A stretch of DNA of 13,731 bases from DASXMX01 sp036794395 (GTDB taxonomy: Bacteria; Planctomycetota; Phycisphaerae; Tepidisphaerales; Tepidisphaeraceae). Position numbers and translations under genes: made by a program. The notes below the pieces were generated by a model. The model ran no database searches. It saw nothing but the letters and a program-made list of their open reading frames with translations, and had not been told where the DNA came from. Below are positions 1 through 6,615 of this stretch, piece after piece; the first letter of the stretch is position 1, and every line of letters begins with the position of its first letter. The stretch lies in assembly GCA_036794395.1 (NCBI GenBank), contig DAIRGS010000185.1, forward strand, positions 1 to 13,731, written 5' to 3'.

Positions 1-56
1 GCTGAGGCTCAGGCTCGAAGAGAGACACGGAGGGGTTCTCGACTAACAGGATTAAA
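1..56. other. Left edge, no gene assigned
   Basis: This short edge carries no recognisable gene. One plus-strand frame runs from the window edge to a TAA at 44-46 and could be the last 14 codons of a gene lying to the left, but 14 codons cannot be identified. The sequence then passes into the tandem-repeat element that begins at 57. Confidence 0.3.
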
Positions 57-260
57 CACGAAGGCACGAAGGCACGAAGAATTCAAATGCTAAGAATTAA
101 GCACAGAGGCCACAGAGAACACAGAGGGCACAGAGAAAACGCAGAGAAAGCCAATACCAGAGATTTAGCCGGAGATGGCGCGGACGGCCGCAGATGCAAA
201 ATGCGGTCTTCATCTGTGTTTATCTGTGTTCATCTGTGTTCATCTGTGTTCATCTGTGGC
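57..260. repeat. Intergenic composite repeat, element A
   Basis: Four short-period modules follow one another. First come three 8-bp CACGAAGG-type units (starting 57, 65, 73). Next are five CACAGAG units, mostly with 9-bp period (102, 111, 120, 129, and 140 as CGCAGAG). A 28-bp core follows at 168-195 (GCCGGAGATGG...GCCGCAGAT). Last are five CATCTGTG-type units with exact 10-bp period (211, 221 as TATCTGTG, 231, 241, 251). The last array reads on the other strand as CACAGATG, so it can pair imperfectly with the CACAGAG array and fold into a long arm. The element ends about 14 bp beyond the stop codon of the minus-strand beta-propeller gene, so it would lie in that gene's 3' transcript. The frames through it give low-complexity His-Arg-Glu and Cys-Val-Phe-Ile peptides and are not treated as genes. 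I know this style of repeat from environmental bacterial genomes but know no established name or function. Confidence 0.85.
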
Positions 261-273
261 AATTTCGTATTTC

Positions 274-1443
274 TTACTTGGCGGGTTCGAGGCAGTACAG
301 AATGCCCGCGGTGTCGCCAATGACGACGGTGCCATCGGCGATTGCGGGGGTGGCGGTGATTCCGCGGGAGGCGGTGAAATCCCAGAGATGGCGGCCGGTT
401 TTCAGGTCGAGGATGTAGAGGTGTTTGTCTTTGCTGCCGATGTAGACGCGTCCGGAGCTGATCACGGGGGAAGAGTCGACATCGCCACGGGTTGGGAAGG
501 ACCATTTCTTTTGGCCGGTGGCGAGATCGAGGCCATAGACGTTACGGTCGCGGGCGCCGACAACGACAATTCCATCGGCTACCGCTGGGGATGCGTAGAC
601 CATGGCGCTGTTCTGGACGCCTTCGAAGGCCCAAAGCTCCTTTTGCCCGTCGGCGGAGAGACAGACTACCTTGCCGCCGTCGGTGCCGATGACGATTCGA
701 TCGGGTAGCAGGGCGGGTGAACCGGGGCACAGGGCGCCGAGTTCCTTGGCGTATCGTTCTTTTCCGGTATCGACATCGATGGCGCGGAGTTGGGCATCGC
801 AGCCGGACACGAACACGCTGGGGGATTGCCCCGGGGCCGCGGCTCCGATGGCGGGGGCGCCATTGACTCGATCGCCCGATTTGGCTTCCCAGAGCTTTTT
901 GCCCTCGGGGCTCAGGCAGTAAATGTCCGCGCCGTCGTCGCCAAAAACGATTTTGTCGCCGATGAAGTTCGCGGGGGAGTGGATCGATGAACCTGCATCG
1001 AATTTCCACAGTTGCTCGCCCGTCCTGGCTTTGATAGCAAAGAACGTCCCATCCTCATCGCCGATGTAGACGATGTTTTTGGTGACGGCGGGCGTGGCGG
1101 AAAAACCGGCATCGGTGCGGAAGGTCCACTTGCGTTTGCCCGTCTTGAGATCGATCGCGCGAAGCGCTCCTCCCCGGTCGGCGGAATAAACAATGCCTTC
1201 GACAATCACCGCGGAGGCTTCAAATCCGGGGGTCACGATGCTCGCTGGCTGACCGGCTTTTGCGGGAGCCGGGTCATCCTCGGCGCGAAATTGCCACCGG
1301 ACTTTCATCGGGGGCGCGCTCGTGGGGCCCGCGACGCCAAGTAATGGCCCGCCATTGTGGAATGCCGGGTAATCGTCGGCACGGACGACCAGCGTCGATG
1401 CTGAAACGACGAGCAAAGTTCGAAGGAGCATGCAGCGAATCAT
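274..1443 (-). CDS. Secreted PQQ-like beta-propeller repeat protein
   Basis: A 389-residue protein with an N-terminal signal peptide (hydrophobic stretch at about residues 6-20, likely cleavage after Val-Arg-Ala at 22), so it is exported. The mature part is a beta-propeller of PQQ-like blades. Eight aromatic blade positions are visible (W50, W106, W146, W185, Y231, W271, W315, W354), most inside the blade signature 'A-I-D-x-x-T-G-x-x-x-W-x-F'. The C-terminal strand ending in YCLEPAK probably closes the ring with the N-terminal strand. The family includes BamB-like scaffolds as well as true quinoprotein dehydrogenases. I see no PQQ-ligating dehydrogenase motifs or haem-binding CxxCH, so an interaction or scaffold role is likelier than catalysis. 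The ATG at 1443 has a weak GGAG four bases upstream. An in-frame ATG at 1431 would also leave an intact signal peptide. A longer paralogue lies just upstream on the same strand, separated by repeat element B. Confidence 0.9.
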   Translation of the reverse strand: MIRCMLLRTLLVVSASTLVVRADDYPAFHNGGPLLGVAGPTSAPPMKVRWQFRAEDDPAPAKAGQPASIVTPGFEASAVIVEGIVYSADRGGALRAIDLKTGKRKWTFRTDAGFSATPAVTKNIVYIGDEDGTFFAIKARTGEQLWKFDAGSSIHSPANFIGDKIVFGDDGADIYCLSPEGKKLWEAKSGDRVNGAPAIGAAAPGQSPSVFVSGCDAQLRAIDVDTGKERYAKELGALCPGSPALLPDRIVIGTDGGKVVCLSADGQKELWAFEGVQNSAMVYASPAVADGIVVVGARDRNVYGLDLATGQKKWSFPTRGDVDSSPVISSGRVYIGSKDKHLYILDLKTGRHLWDFTASRGITATPAIADGTVVIGDTAGILYCLEPAK

Positions 1444-1477
1444 GGAACTCCGGGCATGGACACGATCAACATTTTTT

Positions 1478-1630
1478 TAGCACAGAGGCCACAGAGGACA
1501 CGGAGAACACAGAGGAAATCGGGGATAAGAAAACTAGCCGCAGATGACGCAGATGGCCGCAGATAAGAATTTGCATTGCGGCATTGTTTTCACCTCTGTG
1601 TGCTCTGTGTGCTCTGTGATCTCTGTGCTT
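1478..1630. repeat. Intergenic inverted composite repeat, element B
   Basis: The left arm (1478-1515) holds four CACAGAG-type units at exact 9-bp period (1481, 1490, 1499 as CACGGAG, 1508). The right arm (1593-1630) holds four CTCTGTG units at exact 9-bp period (1594, 1603, 1612, 1621). The two 38-bp arms are reverse complements apart from differences mostly in the two-base spacers between units. Between them is a core at 1537-1564 (GCCGCAGATGACGC...GCCGCAGAT) that matches the core of element A at 24 of 28 positions and sits at the same distance from the left arm (22 bp). The element occupies most of the 196-bp gap between the two beta-propeller genes, starting about 10 bp past the stop of the upstream gene. 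In RNA it would form a long stem, so it could affect termination, mRNA stability or relative expression of the two genes. That role is inference. Confidence 0.9.
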
Positions 1631-1639
1631 AATTTGTAT

Positions 1640-2938
1640 TCAGTTCGCGGGCTTGCTTGTCAGGGTTTCGCGTTCGGGCACTATCACCTCGTGGTCTCCG
1701 ATATCGAGACACACGAGATTGTCTTTGCCCATACAGTATAGCCTTCCGCGGTAAATCAGCGGGCTGGACCAGGTTTGGGAAAAATCGAAGAGTTGAACCT
1801 GGCTGATGACTTTGTTGGTCTGGGGAGTGGCTTGAATGAGGTAGAGCTTTCCGCGTTCGCCCATGACGATGAGCTTATCGCCATCGCGCACCACCGAGCC
1901 TCCAGAGCCGAGGCGAAGGTTGTTCTCCCACATGATTTTGCCCGATGGCCACTGCATGCACTTGAGCGTGCCTTCGCTGTTGGTGTAGTAGTGACCATTG
2001 TCGAGCACGCCCGGCTGAAACTTCTGGGCGATATTGGAGTTTTCCCACTCGGTTTTGGCGGTCTTTCCCGAAAGCGAAAGCATCAGGCAGGTGCCCGGCG
2101 TGCGCACGTAGTCGCAGGCGATGAACAAATGACCGTCGTGATAAACAGGCGTTGCCGCGCTGACCTTCGGCCGGTTCTCGAAGGGCACCGACCAATACGT
2201 TTTGCCGGTTTTTGGGTCCATTCCGTAGCATTGCTCGCCGCCAAAGACGATAAGTACGGGTGTGCCTTTGACGTCAATCAGCACGGGCGCCGCGTAACCG
2301 CCGTAGGTTTGTGCTTCGGATTTCCAGGCGATCTTCCCGGTTTCGCGATCCACCGCGACCGCCGTTGGGCCGCCGTCTCCGCTCTGCACGTAGACATATT
2401 TGTCTGTCACCAGCGGGCTGGAGGCCTGTGCCCATCCGAGGATTTTGGAATTGAGCGTATGAAGGATGTTGATGGCCCAGAGTTGTGAGCCGTCTTCCAG
2501 CTTGCGGCAGACCAGATCTCCGCCGGCGCCGTAGCTGAAGATTTTGCCGTGATCGATGGTGGGTGTGGCGAGGACCACGGGCAGGTCATTGTCTGGATTT
2601 TTGTTATTAACACGATCGGCTTTGGTGCCGCAGGTGTAGGCCTGCGACCAAAGCGGCTTGCCGCTGCCGGCGTCGAATGCGGTGAGGGTGTCTTGCGTGC
2701 CGGTCTGGTAGAAAAGATAGACTTTTCCATCCATCGCGATCGGGCTGGCGTACCCGTAGCCGACCTTTTGCTCCCAGAGCTTTCGGGGTCCCTCGGCGGG
2801 CCAGGCGGAAGCGATGGGTTCGGTGCTGATGTTGTTGCCGTTGGGCCCGAGCCATTTGGGCCATTCTTCCCCGCGGCATTGGACTGCCGTCGCGGCTGTT
2901 AATAGCGAAATCGAAAGCAACGTTCGCATTCCTCGCAC
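1640..2938 (-). CDS. Secreted PQQ-like beta-propeller protein (planctomycete type)
   Basis: A 432-residue exported protein. Residues 5-19 form a hydrophobic signal-peptide core, followed by Gln-Cys-Arg-Gly-Glu-Glu. The cysteine is not in a good lipobox, so a lipoprotein is unlikely. The mature N-terminus 'WPKWLGPNGNNIS' followed by 'WPAEGPRKLWEQKVGYGYASP' features is typical of a large group of planctomycete PQQ-like proteins. Blade motifs follow around residues 87-98 (FDAGSGKPLW), 146-154, 196-205 (DRETGKIAW), 241-249 (DPKTGKTYW), 288-298, 330-337 and 361-384. No catalytic motif is visible; the annotation rests on fold alone. The start is the GTG at 2938, chosen because a strong AAGGAGG lies six bases upstream. 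The ATG three codons later is too far from it. The downstream same-strand paralogue suggests a two-gene unit interrupted by repeat element B. Confidence 0.9.
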   Translation of the reverse strand: MRGMRTLLSISLLTAATAVQCRGEEWPKWLGPNGNNISTEPIASAWPAEGPRKLWEQKVGYGYASPIAMDGKVYLFYQTGTQDTLTAFDAGSGKPLWSQAYTCGTKADRVNNKNPDNDLPVVLATPTIDHGKIFSYGAGGDLVCRKLEDGSQLWAINILHTLNSKILGWAQASSPLVTDKYVYVQSGDGGPTAVAVDRETGKIAWKSEAQTYGGYAAPVLIDVKGTPVLIVFGGEQCYGMDPKTGKTYWSVPFENRPKVSAATPVYHDGHLFIACDYVRTPGTCLMLSLSGKTAKTEWENSNIAQKFQPGVLDNGHYYTNSEGTLKCMQWPSGKIMWENNLRLGSGGSVVRDGDKLIVMGERGKLYLIQATPQTNKVISQVQLFDFSQTWSSPLIYRGRLYCMGKDNLVCLDIGDHEVIVPERETLTSKPAN

Positions 2939-2944
2939 GTCAAG

Positions 2945-2951
2945 CCTCCTT
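2945..2951 (-). promoter_or_regulatory. Strong ribosome binding site deciding a GTG start
   Basis: AAGGAGG on the minus strand, six bases before the GTG at 2938. It is the only near-perfect Shine-Dalgarno in the window and fixes the start of the longer beta-propeller gene at GTG rather than at the ATG three codons downstream. Confidence 0.8.
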
Positions 2952-3088
2952 CAAGGTCTATTCGCGTGGACAATTCCCCTAAGCAGGCCCGTCGGCCCGC
3001 AATCATTCCATCATCGTAATCGTATACACGCGGCTCGTCGCGGTTGTTAAGTTAGGAATTGAGCGAGAGGGCGCGCAGCAGTCCGCTT

Positions 3089-3282
3089 GTGGCACGGGCA
3101 TCTTGCCCGTGGTGCGTGTATTCACGCACGTTGGCGGTAGTCCGCTGACCCAGCAATAGCAATAGCAACAGCCATGGATCTAATCAGCGGCGCCGATGAT
3201 TGTCGCTGGCGCGATTGCTGAATCGGCCCATGGCCGATGGCTGCGGCGTACCGCAGCCCACGGGCTGGAAGCACCGTGCCAC
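3089..3282. repeat. Hairpin-rich intergenic repeat, element D
   Basis: This lies in the 413-bp gene-free stretch 2939-3351. It starts with a perfect hairpin at 3093-3111 (CACGGGCA, loop TCT, TGCCCGTG). It ends with a related inverted segment at 3258-3282 (CCACGGGCTGGAAGCACCGT...), so the outer parts GTGGCACGG (3089-) and CCGTGCCAC (-3282) pair with each other. A second perfect hairpin lies at 3239-3258 (GGCTGCGG, loop CGTA, CCGCAGCC). The short period AGCAATAGCAATAGCAA also occurs near 3152. I see no convincing reading frame. The remainder (2952-3088) should hold the promoter of the minus-strand beta-propeller gene, but no -35/-10 pair stood out. The element lies just past the stop of the prenyltransferase gene (3352) and may sit in its 3' transcript. 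Confidence 0.7.
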
Positions 3283-3351
3283 GAAAAATGCCTGCGCGCG
3301 TTGTCGCCGGAAGTGCCACCGCAACCTGAGCAATAGCGGTTTAGCGGGCTT

Positions 3352-4383
3352 TCAGGCGCGAACGCGCTTAAAAGCCGGGCGGTGTGAAATGGAGACGAAT
3401 TTTGACCACCAGCGCATCAATACCACTGAAAGCCATGCCGCTGGGAAGAACAGGAGCATGAGTAGCCCTTCCCACCAGCCGACGTATTCGAAGACAAAAC
3501 AGCCGTCGTAAATCGTCAGCCACAGGAGACCATAGAGCATTAGTTTCTGGCCCGCATCGCGCTGTCCGGGCGTGCGGCGGTAGATGACAATCCCCACAAT
3601 GACAAACGCGACGATTGCCGCGATCGGGAGCAAGAGTTTGTTGCTCCAGGCCATGGAAGGATCGAATTGAAGCGCATGAAGTGGATCGCCCGCCTGTCCG
3701 CGGCGCGTGCCCAGCGCGATAATGGCCGCGGCATCGACAATGACCAGCCCCGCAGCGATCAACACCAAATGCGCTCGTCCCAAAGGCGGGCGTTTTTGTT
3801 CCCAGCGGTAGGCGATCGTTGAAAGAATGACCACATGATTGAACAACAGGAGTGGGTGCCAAAGCACGGGGATTTGCGGCGCGGGGACCAGCGCGTGAAA
3901 GAGCCGGATGAGGCCCAGGGTGATGATGCCGAGGGCGACGAGGTATTTGCCCGCCGCGTCGTAAAACCAGATCAGGGCCTGTGCGATCATGACAAAGATC
4001 AGGCTTCGCCAATCGCCGCTGGCACGGCAATAGATCGTCGCCCCGATCAGCGACATCAGTAGCAGCAACCCGCAGATGACGTGGGCGGTGATCACACCCA
4101 CCCGGCCGCTGGGCAACGGGCGATGGGCCGCGATCTGCCGATCGCGCCGGCGATCGATAATATCGTTCAGGCTCATCCCAAAGCCGTACAGCCCGATCGA
4201 CATCGCGGCAATCGAGAGATATCGGGTGGGGGTGAGGATGCGATCGGGGTCGTCTGGCGCGCCGTGAACTGAGCTGGCGAAGACCAGCAATGTGCAGAAA
4301 CTGTCGGCCAGCGCCGTAAACACAAGCGCCATCCGCGTGAGTTGCAACACGCCGAGCAGTCGTTTTGAGAGCAGGTTGAACAT
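3352..4383 (-). CDS. UbiA-family membrane prenyltransferase
   Basis: A 343-residue integral membrane protein with about eight or nine hydrophobic helices spread from residue 12 to 322. The first Asp-rich signature of the UbiA superfamily is clear at residues 73-81 (N-D-I-I-D-R-R-R-D), followed by H-R-P-L-P-S-G, as in aromatic prenyltransferases that bind Mg-prenyl diphosphate. The second conserved region appears at 141-146 as Y-D-A-A-G-K, without a clear second Asp of a DxxxD motif. Such enzymes attach a prenyl chain to an aromatic or other acceptor (quinone, haem, chlorophyll or lipid biosynthesis). The substrate cannot be read from sequence, and no quinone-pathway genes lie beside it, so no gene symbol is given. 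Length fits the family. The ATG at 4383 has only a weak AGG upstream. The gene is divergent from ribH across a 336-bp gap, so a shared regulatory region is possible. Confidence 0.85.
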   Translation of the reverse strand: MFNLLSKRLLGVLQLTRMALVFTALADSFCTLLVFASSVHGAPDDPDRILTPTRYLSIAAMSIGLYGFGMSLNDIIDRRRDRQIAAHRPLPSGRVGVITAHVICGLLLLMSLIGATIYCRASGDWRSLIFVMIAQALIWFYDAAGKYLVALGIITLGLIRLFHALVPAPQIPVLWHPLLLFNHVVILSTIAYRWEQKRPPLGRAHLVLIAAGLVIVDAAAIIALGTRRGQAGDPLHALQFDPSMAWSNKLLLPIAAIVAFVIVGIVIYRRTPGQRDAGQKLMLYGLLWLTIYDGCFVFEYVGWWEGLLMLLFFPAAWLSVVLMRWWSKFVSISHRPAFKRVRA

Positions 4384-4719
4384 GCCTGAATCGTCTAAAG
4401 AGTAGGATCGGTTATGGGGCGCGGAAAATCAAAACTGATTCGCGCGCTAGAATGATATTTCGTCCCCGATAGCGGTTTCGTGCTTTTGTTCCGGGTGCGC
4501 CATGATAACGGGTTAAGGAGTAGCGGCTGTGACCCAGGCCACACAAACGCCTGATCAATTACAACAGCGCCGAGAGGAGTGGATCTCGCGCAGTGAAAGA
4601 AGGCCCCCTCCCTACCCTCCCCCGGAGTACCGAGGGAGGGAATAAGGGGCACCCGCCTCGTCATCCGACGCTCAGAACATCGGTTTGCATTCTCATGGCG
4701 GAGTAGAAGAATATGTGCA
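4384..4719. other. Divergent intergenic region before ribH and the prenyltransferase
   Basis: There is no credible gene in these 336 bp. The region must hold promoters for both flanking genes, but I could not pick a reliable -35/-10 pair. Just before ribH it contains GGCGGAGTAGAAGAA, a loose purine-rich ribosome-binding stretch. I looked for the FMN-riboswitch signature (AGGGGCAGGGTGAAA-type start and the conserved central GCCCGCGA-like segment), expected if ribH were flavin-controlled, and did not see it. The main structural feature is the hairpin annotated separately at 4603-4650. Confidence 0.6.
4603..4650. repeat. GC-rich hairpin upstream of ribH
   Basis: CCCTCCCCCGG (4615-4625), loop AGTA, then CCGAGGGAGGG (4630-4640) form an 11-bp stem with one mismatch. 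An outer pairing GCCCC (4603-4607) with GGGGC (4646-4650) can extend it. The left side is also preceded by a duplicated CCCTCCCTA. No T-run follows on either strand, so a classical intrinsic terminator is unlikely. It may be a dispersed intergenic repeat or a structured leader of the ribH transcript; which one is unknown. Confidence 0.6.
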
Positions 4720-5232
4720 ATGAGCACACAAGCCCCCAAGCCTGCTGATCTGAAGTTGCCGGAAGATGTGCGCATTGGGGTGGTGGCTGCGCGGTTCAAT
4801 GCAAAGTTGGTTGATGAATTGCTTGCTGGTTGCCTGCGGCGGCTGGAGGAGCTTGGGGTTGACGCGAGCCACGTTGAAGTCTGGCGGGTGCCCGGGGCGT
4901 TTGAGTTGCCGGTTGCGGCGCAGGCAGTGGCGCGAACGGGGCGGGTGTGGGCGGTGATTTGTCTTGGGGCGGTGGTGCGCGGGGATACACCGCATTTTGA
5001 TTATGTGGCGGGGGAAGCGGCGCGGGGGATTCAGCGGATATCGCTTTCCGAACATTTGCCCATTATTTTTGGCGTCTTAACGACGAACAACGAAGAGCAG
5101 GCCTGGGAGCGCACCGGGGGCAAGCATGGGCATGCGGGGGAGCGTGCTGCCGAGGCGGCTGTCGAGATGATCGGGGTGATGGGGAACATTCTCACGCACG
5201 GCGTCGAAACCAGCATCGAAATTCTTCCCTGA
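4720..5232 (+). CDS. ribH: 6,7-dimethyl-8-ribityllumazine synthase
   Basis: Lumazine synthase catalyses the penultimate step of riboflavin synthesis. It condenses 5-amino-6-ribitylamino-uracil with 3,4-dihydroxy-2-butanone 4-phosphate, in the cytoplasm, usually as pentamers or 60-mer shells. All family landmarks are present in this 170-residue protein: A-R-F-N at 24-27 (Phe26 stacks on the pyrimidine), V-P-G-A-F-E at 57-62, G-A-V-V-R-G-D-T-P-H-F-D at 83-94 with the catalytic His92, F-G-V-L-T-T-N at 117-123, and the phosphate-binding Arg131 in the E-Q-A-x-x-R segment. K135 to E141 (KHGHAGE) corresponds to the usual N-K-G-x-E region. Length is slightly above the common 150-160 because of a 15-residue N-terminal tail. 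The ATG at 4720 is preceded by a purine-rich stretch. The usual partners (ribBA, ribE, nusB) are not beside it; instead a P450 gene follows after 12 bp. Confidence 0.96.
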   Translation: MSTQAPKPADLKLPEDVRIGVVAARFNAKLVDELLAGCLRRLEELGVDASHVEVWRVPGAFELPVAAQAVARTGRVWAVICLGAVVRGDTPHFDYVAGEAARGIQRISLSEHLPIIFGVLTTNNEEQAWERTGGKHGHAGERAAEAAVEMIGVMGNILTHGVETSIEILP

Positions 5233-5233
5233 T

Positions 5234-5237
5234 GAGG
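5234..5237 (+). promoter_or_regulatory. Ribosome binding site of the P450 gene
   Basis: GAGG lies seven bases before the ATG at 5245 and just after the ribH stop codon (5230-5232). This supports the chosen P450 start and translation from a shared ribH-P450 mRNA. Confidence 0.6.
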
Positions 5238-5244
5238 CGCCCTT

Positions 5245-6615
5245 ATGCGTGCAACCGGCGAACAACTCGTTCCAGCGGCTCCGAAGGTGTCGCGACCGTC
5301 ATTGAAGGACCGCCTGGGTTTTCTGCTGCGCCGGCGGCGCGACACTTTGCTATTTCTGGAGGAACTGGCGGAGAAATATGGGGATACCACCAATTTCCGG
5401 GTCGCGCAGTGGGATTACTGGTTTTTTACGCATCCGGATGCGGTGCGCGATGTGCTTGTGACGCAGGATGAGAAGTTTATCAAAGGCCCTGCACTGCGCC
5501 GCGCGAAAGATACGTTGGGCGAAGGATTACTCACCAGTGAGGGCGATGTGCATCGTCGCCAGCGGAGGCTGATTCAGCCCACGCTGCATCCGCAGCGGGT
5601 CGCGACTTACGCCCAGATGATGACTGATTATTCGCGCCAGACGTCCGATTCGTGGCGCGACGGGCTCGAGATCGATCTGCACGCCGAGATGATGAAGCTG
5701 ACGTTGCGCATAGTCGCCAAGACGTTGTTCGATGCTGACGTTGGGGCGGATGTCGAGGTGATTGGCGAGGCGATGGACATCAGCGTGGGGATGTTCGTGC
5801 GGGCGATGTCGCCCTGGGGGCCGCTGCTGAATTATCTCCCGCTCCCGAGCAACTATCGCTTTAAGCGGGCCTGGGGAAAACTTCAGGGCACGATCGAAAA
5901 ATTCATCAGTGAACGACATGCGGGTAACTCGGCCAAAGACGATCTGCTTTCCCGCCTGCTGGCGGCTGTCGATACCGAGGGCGATGGGACGGGCATGAGC
6001 GATGGCCAGCTTCGCGACGAGGCGATCACGCTGTTCACCGCCGGCCACGAGACCACTGCCAACGCGCTGACGTTCACGTTTTATCTTTTATCGCAACACC
6101 CCGACGTGGAAGCGCGTCTGCACCAGGAGCTTGGCGAAGTGCTGGGCGGCAGGACGCCGACGGCGCAGGATGTGGAGCAATTGAGCTATACCCGGATGGT
6201 TTTGGCCGAGGCGATGCGGCTCTATCCGCCGGCCTGGGCGTTGGGGCGGGAACCGACGGAGGCCTGCACGATTGCCGGGCACGATTTACCGGCCGGCGCG
6301 GTTGTGCTGCTGAGCCAGTGGGTGACACATCGCGATCCACGATGGTGGCCGGAACCGGAGCGTTTTGATCCGGAACGATTTAACCCGCAAAATAAATCTT
6401 CGCGACCTAGATGGGCATACTTTCCATTCGGGGGCGGATCGAGACAGTGTATCGGTGAAGCGTTTGCGTGGATGGAGGCGATTCTGGTGATCGCCACGCT
6501 GGCGCAAAAGTGGCAGACAATCTATCTGAATACAGAGGCGCCGAAACTCAAGGCGCTGATTACTCTACGCCCAGCTGAGCCGGTTCGGATGCGGCTGCGG
6601 GCGCGGATCGCTTGA
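5245..6615 (+). CDS. Cytochrome P450
   Basis: A 456-residue haem-thiolate monooxygenase with no N-terminal membrane anchor, so probably soluble and dependent on a separate redox partner. The I-helix oxygen-activation motif A-G-H-E-T-T is at 266-271, the K-helix ExxR pair is E322/R325 (EAMRLYPP), F-D-P-E-R-F-N-P spans 374-381, and the haem-binding loop F-P-F-G-G-G-S-R-Q-C-I-G (393-404) places the ligand Cys at 402. This is a complete, normal-length P450. The sequence resembles bacterial relatives of the CYP4/CYP102/CYP110 clan more than the short camphor-type P450s, but I cannot assign a CYP family or a substrate; fatty acids or terpenoids are possibilities only. It starts 12 bp after ribH, suggesting co-transcription. 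No ferredoxin or reductase gene is in the window. Its last 56 bp overlap the end of the convergent kinase gene. Confidence 0.95.
   Translation: MRATGEQLVPAAPKVSRPSLKDRLGFLLRRRRDTLLFLEELAEKYGDTTNFRVAQWDYWFFTHPDAVRDVLVTQDEKFIKGPALRRAKDTLGEGLLTSEGDVHRRQRRLIQPTLHPQRVATYAQMMTDYSRQTSDSWRDGLEIDLHAEMMKLTLRIVAKTLFDADVGADVEVIGEAMDISVGMFVRAMSPWGPLLNYLPLPSNYRFKRAWGKLQGTIEKFISERHAGNSAKDDLLSRLLAAVDTEGDGTGMSDGQLRDEAITLFTAGHETTANALTFTFYLLSQHPDVEARLHQELGEVLGGRTPTAQDVEQLSYTRMVLAEAMRLYPPAWALGREPTEACTIAGHDLPAGAVVLLSQWVTHRDPRWWPEPERFDPERFNPQNKSSRPRWAYFPFGGGSRQCIGEAFAWMEAILVIATLAQKWQTIYLNTEAPKLKALITLRPAEPVRMRLRARIA

Noticed and set aside
57..260. CRISPR array
   Set aside because: Units are only 8-10 bp with 1-4 bp between them. 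There are no unique 30-bp spacers and no cas genes.
87..708. Plus-strand reading frames giving His-Arg-Gly-His-Arg-Glu and Cys-Val-His-Leu-Cys-Ser-Ser-Val peptides
   Set aside because: They translate the short-period repeats of element A and then run antisense to the beta-propeller gene. The periodic peptides are repeat artefacts.
4384..4719. FMN riboswitch upstream of ribH
   Set aside because: None of the conserved riboswitch segments could be found; only an unrelated GC-rich hairpin is present.
4395..4799. Minus-strand frame across the ribH start and upstream hairpin
   Set aside because: It overlaps ribH antisense, is rich in low-complexity Arg/Pro residues and has no recognisable domain.
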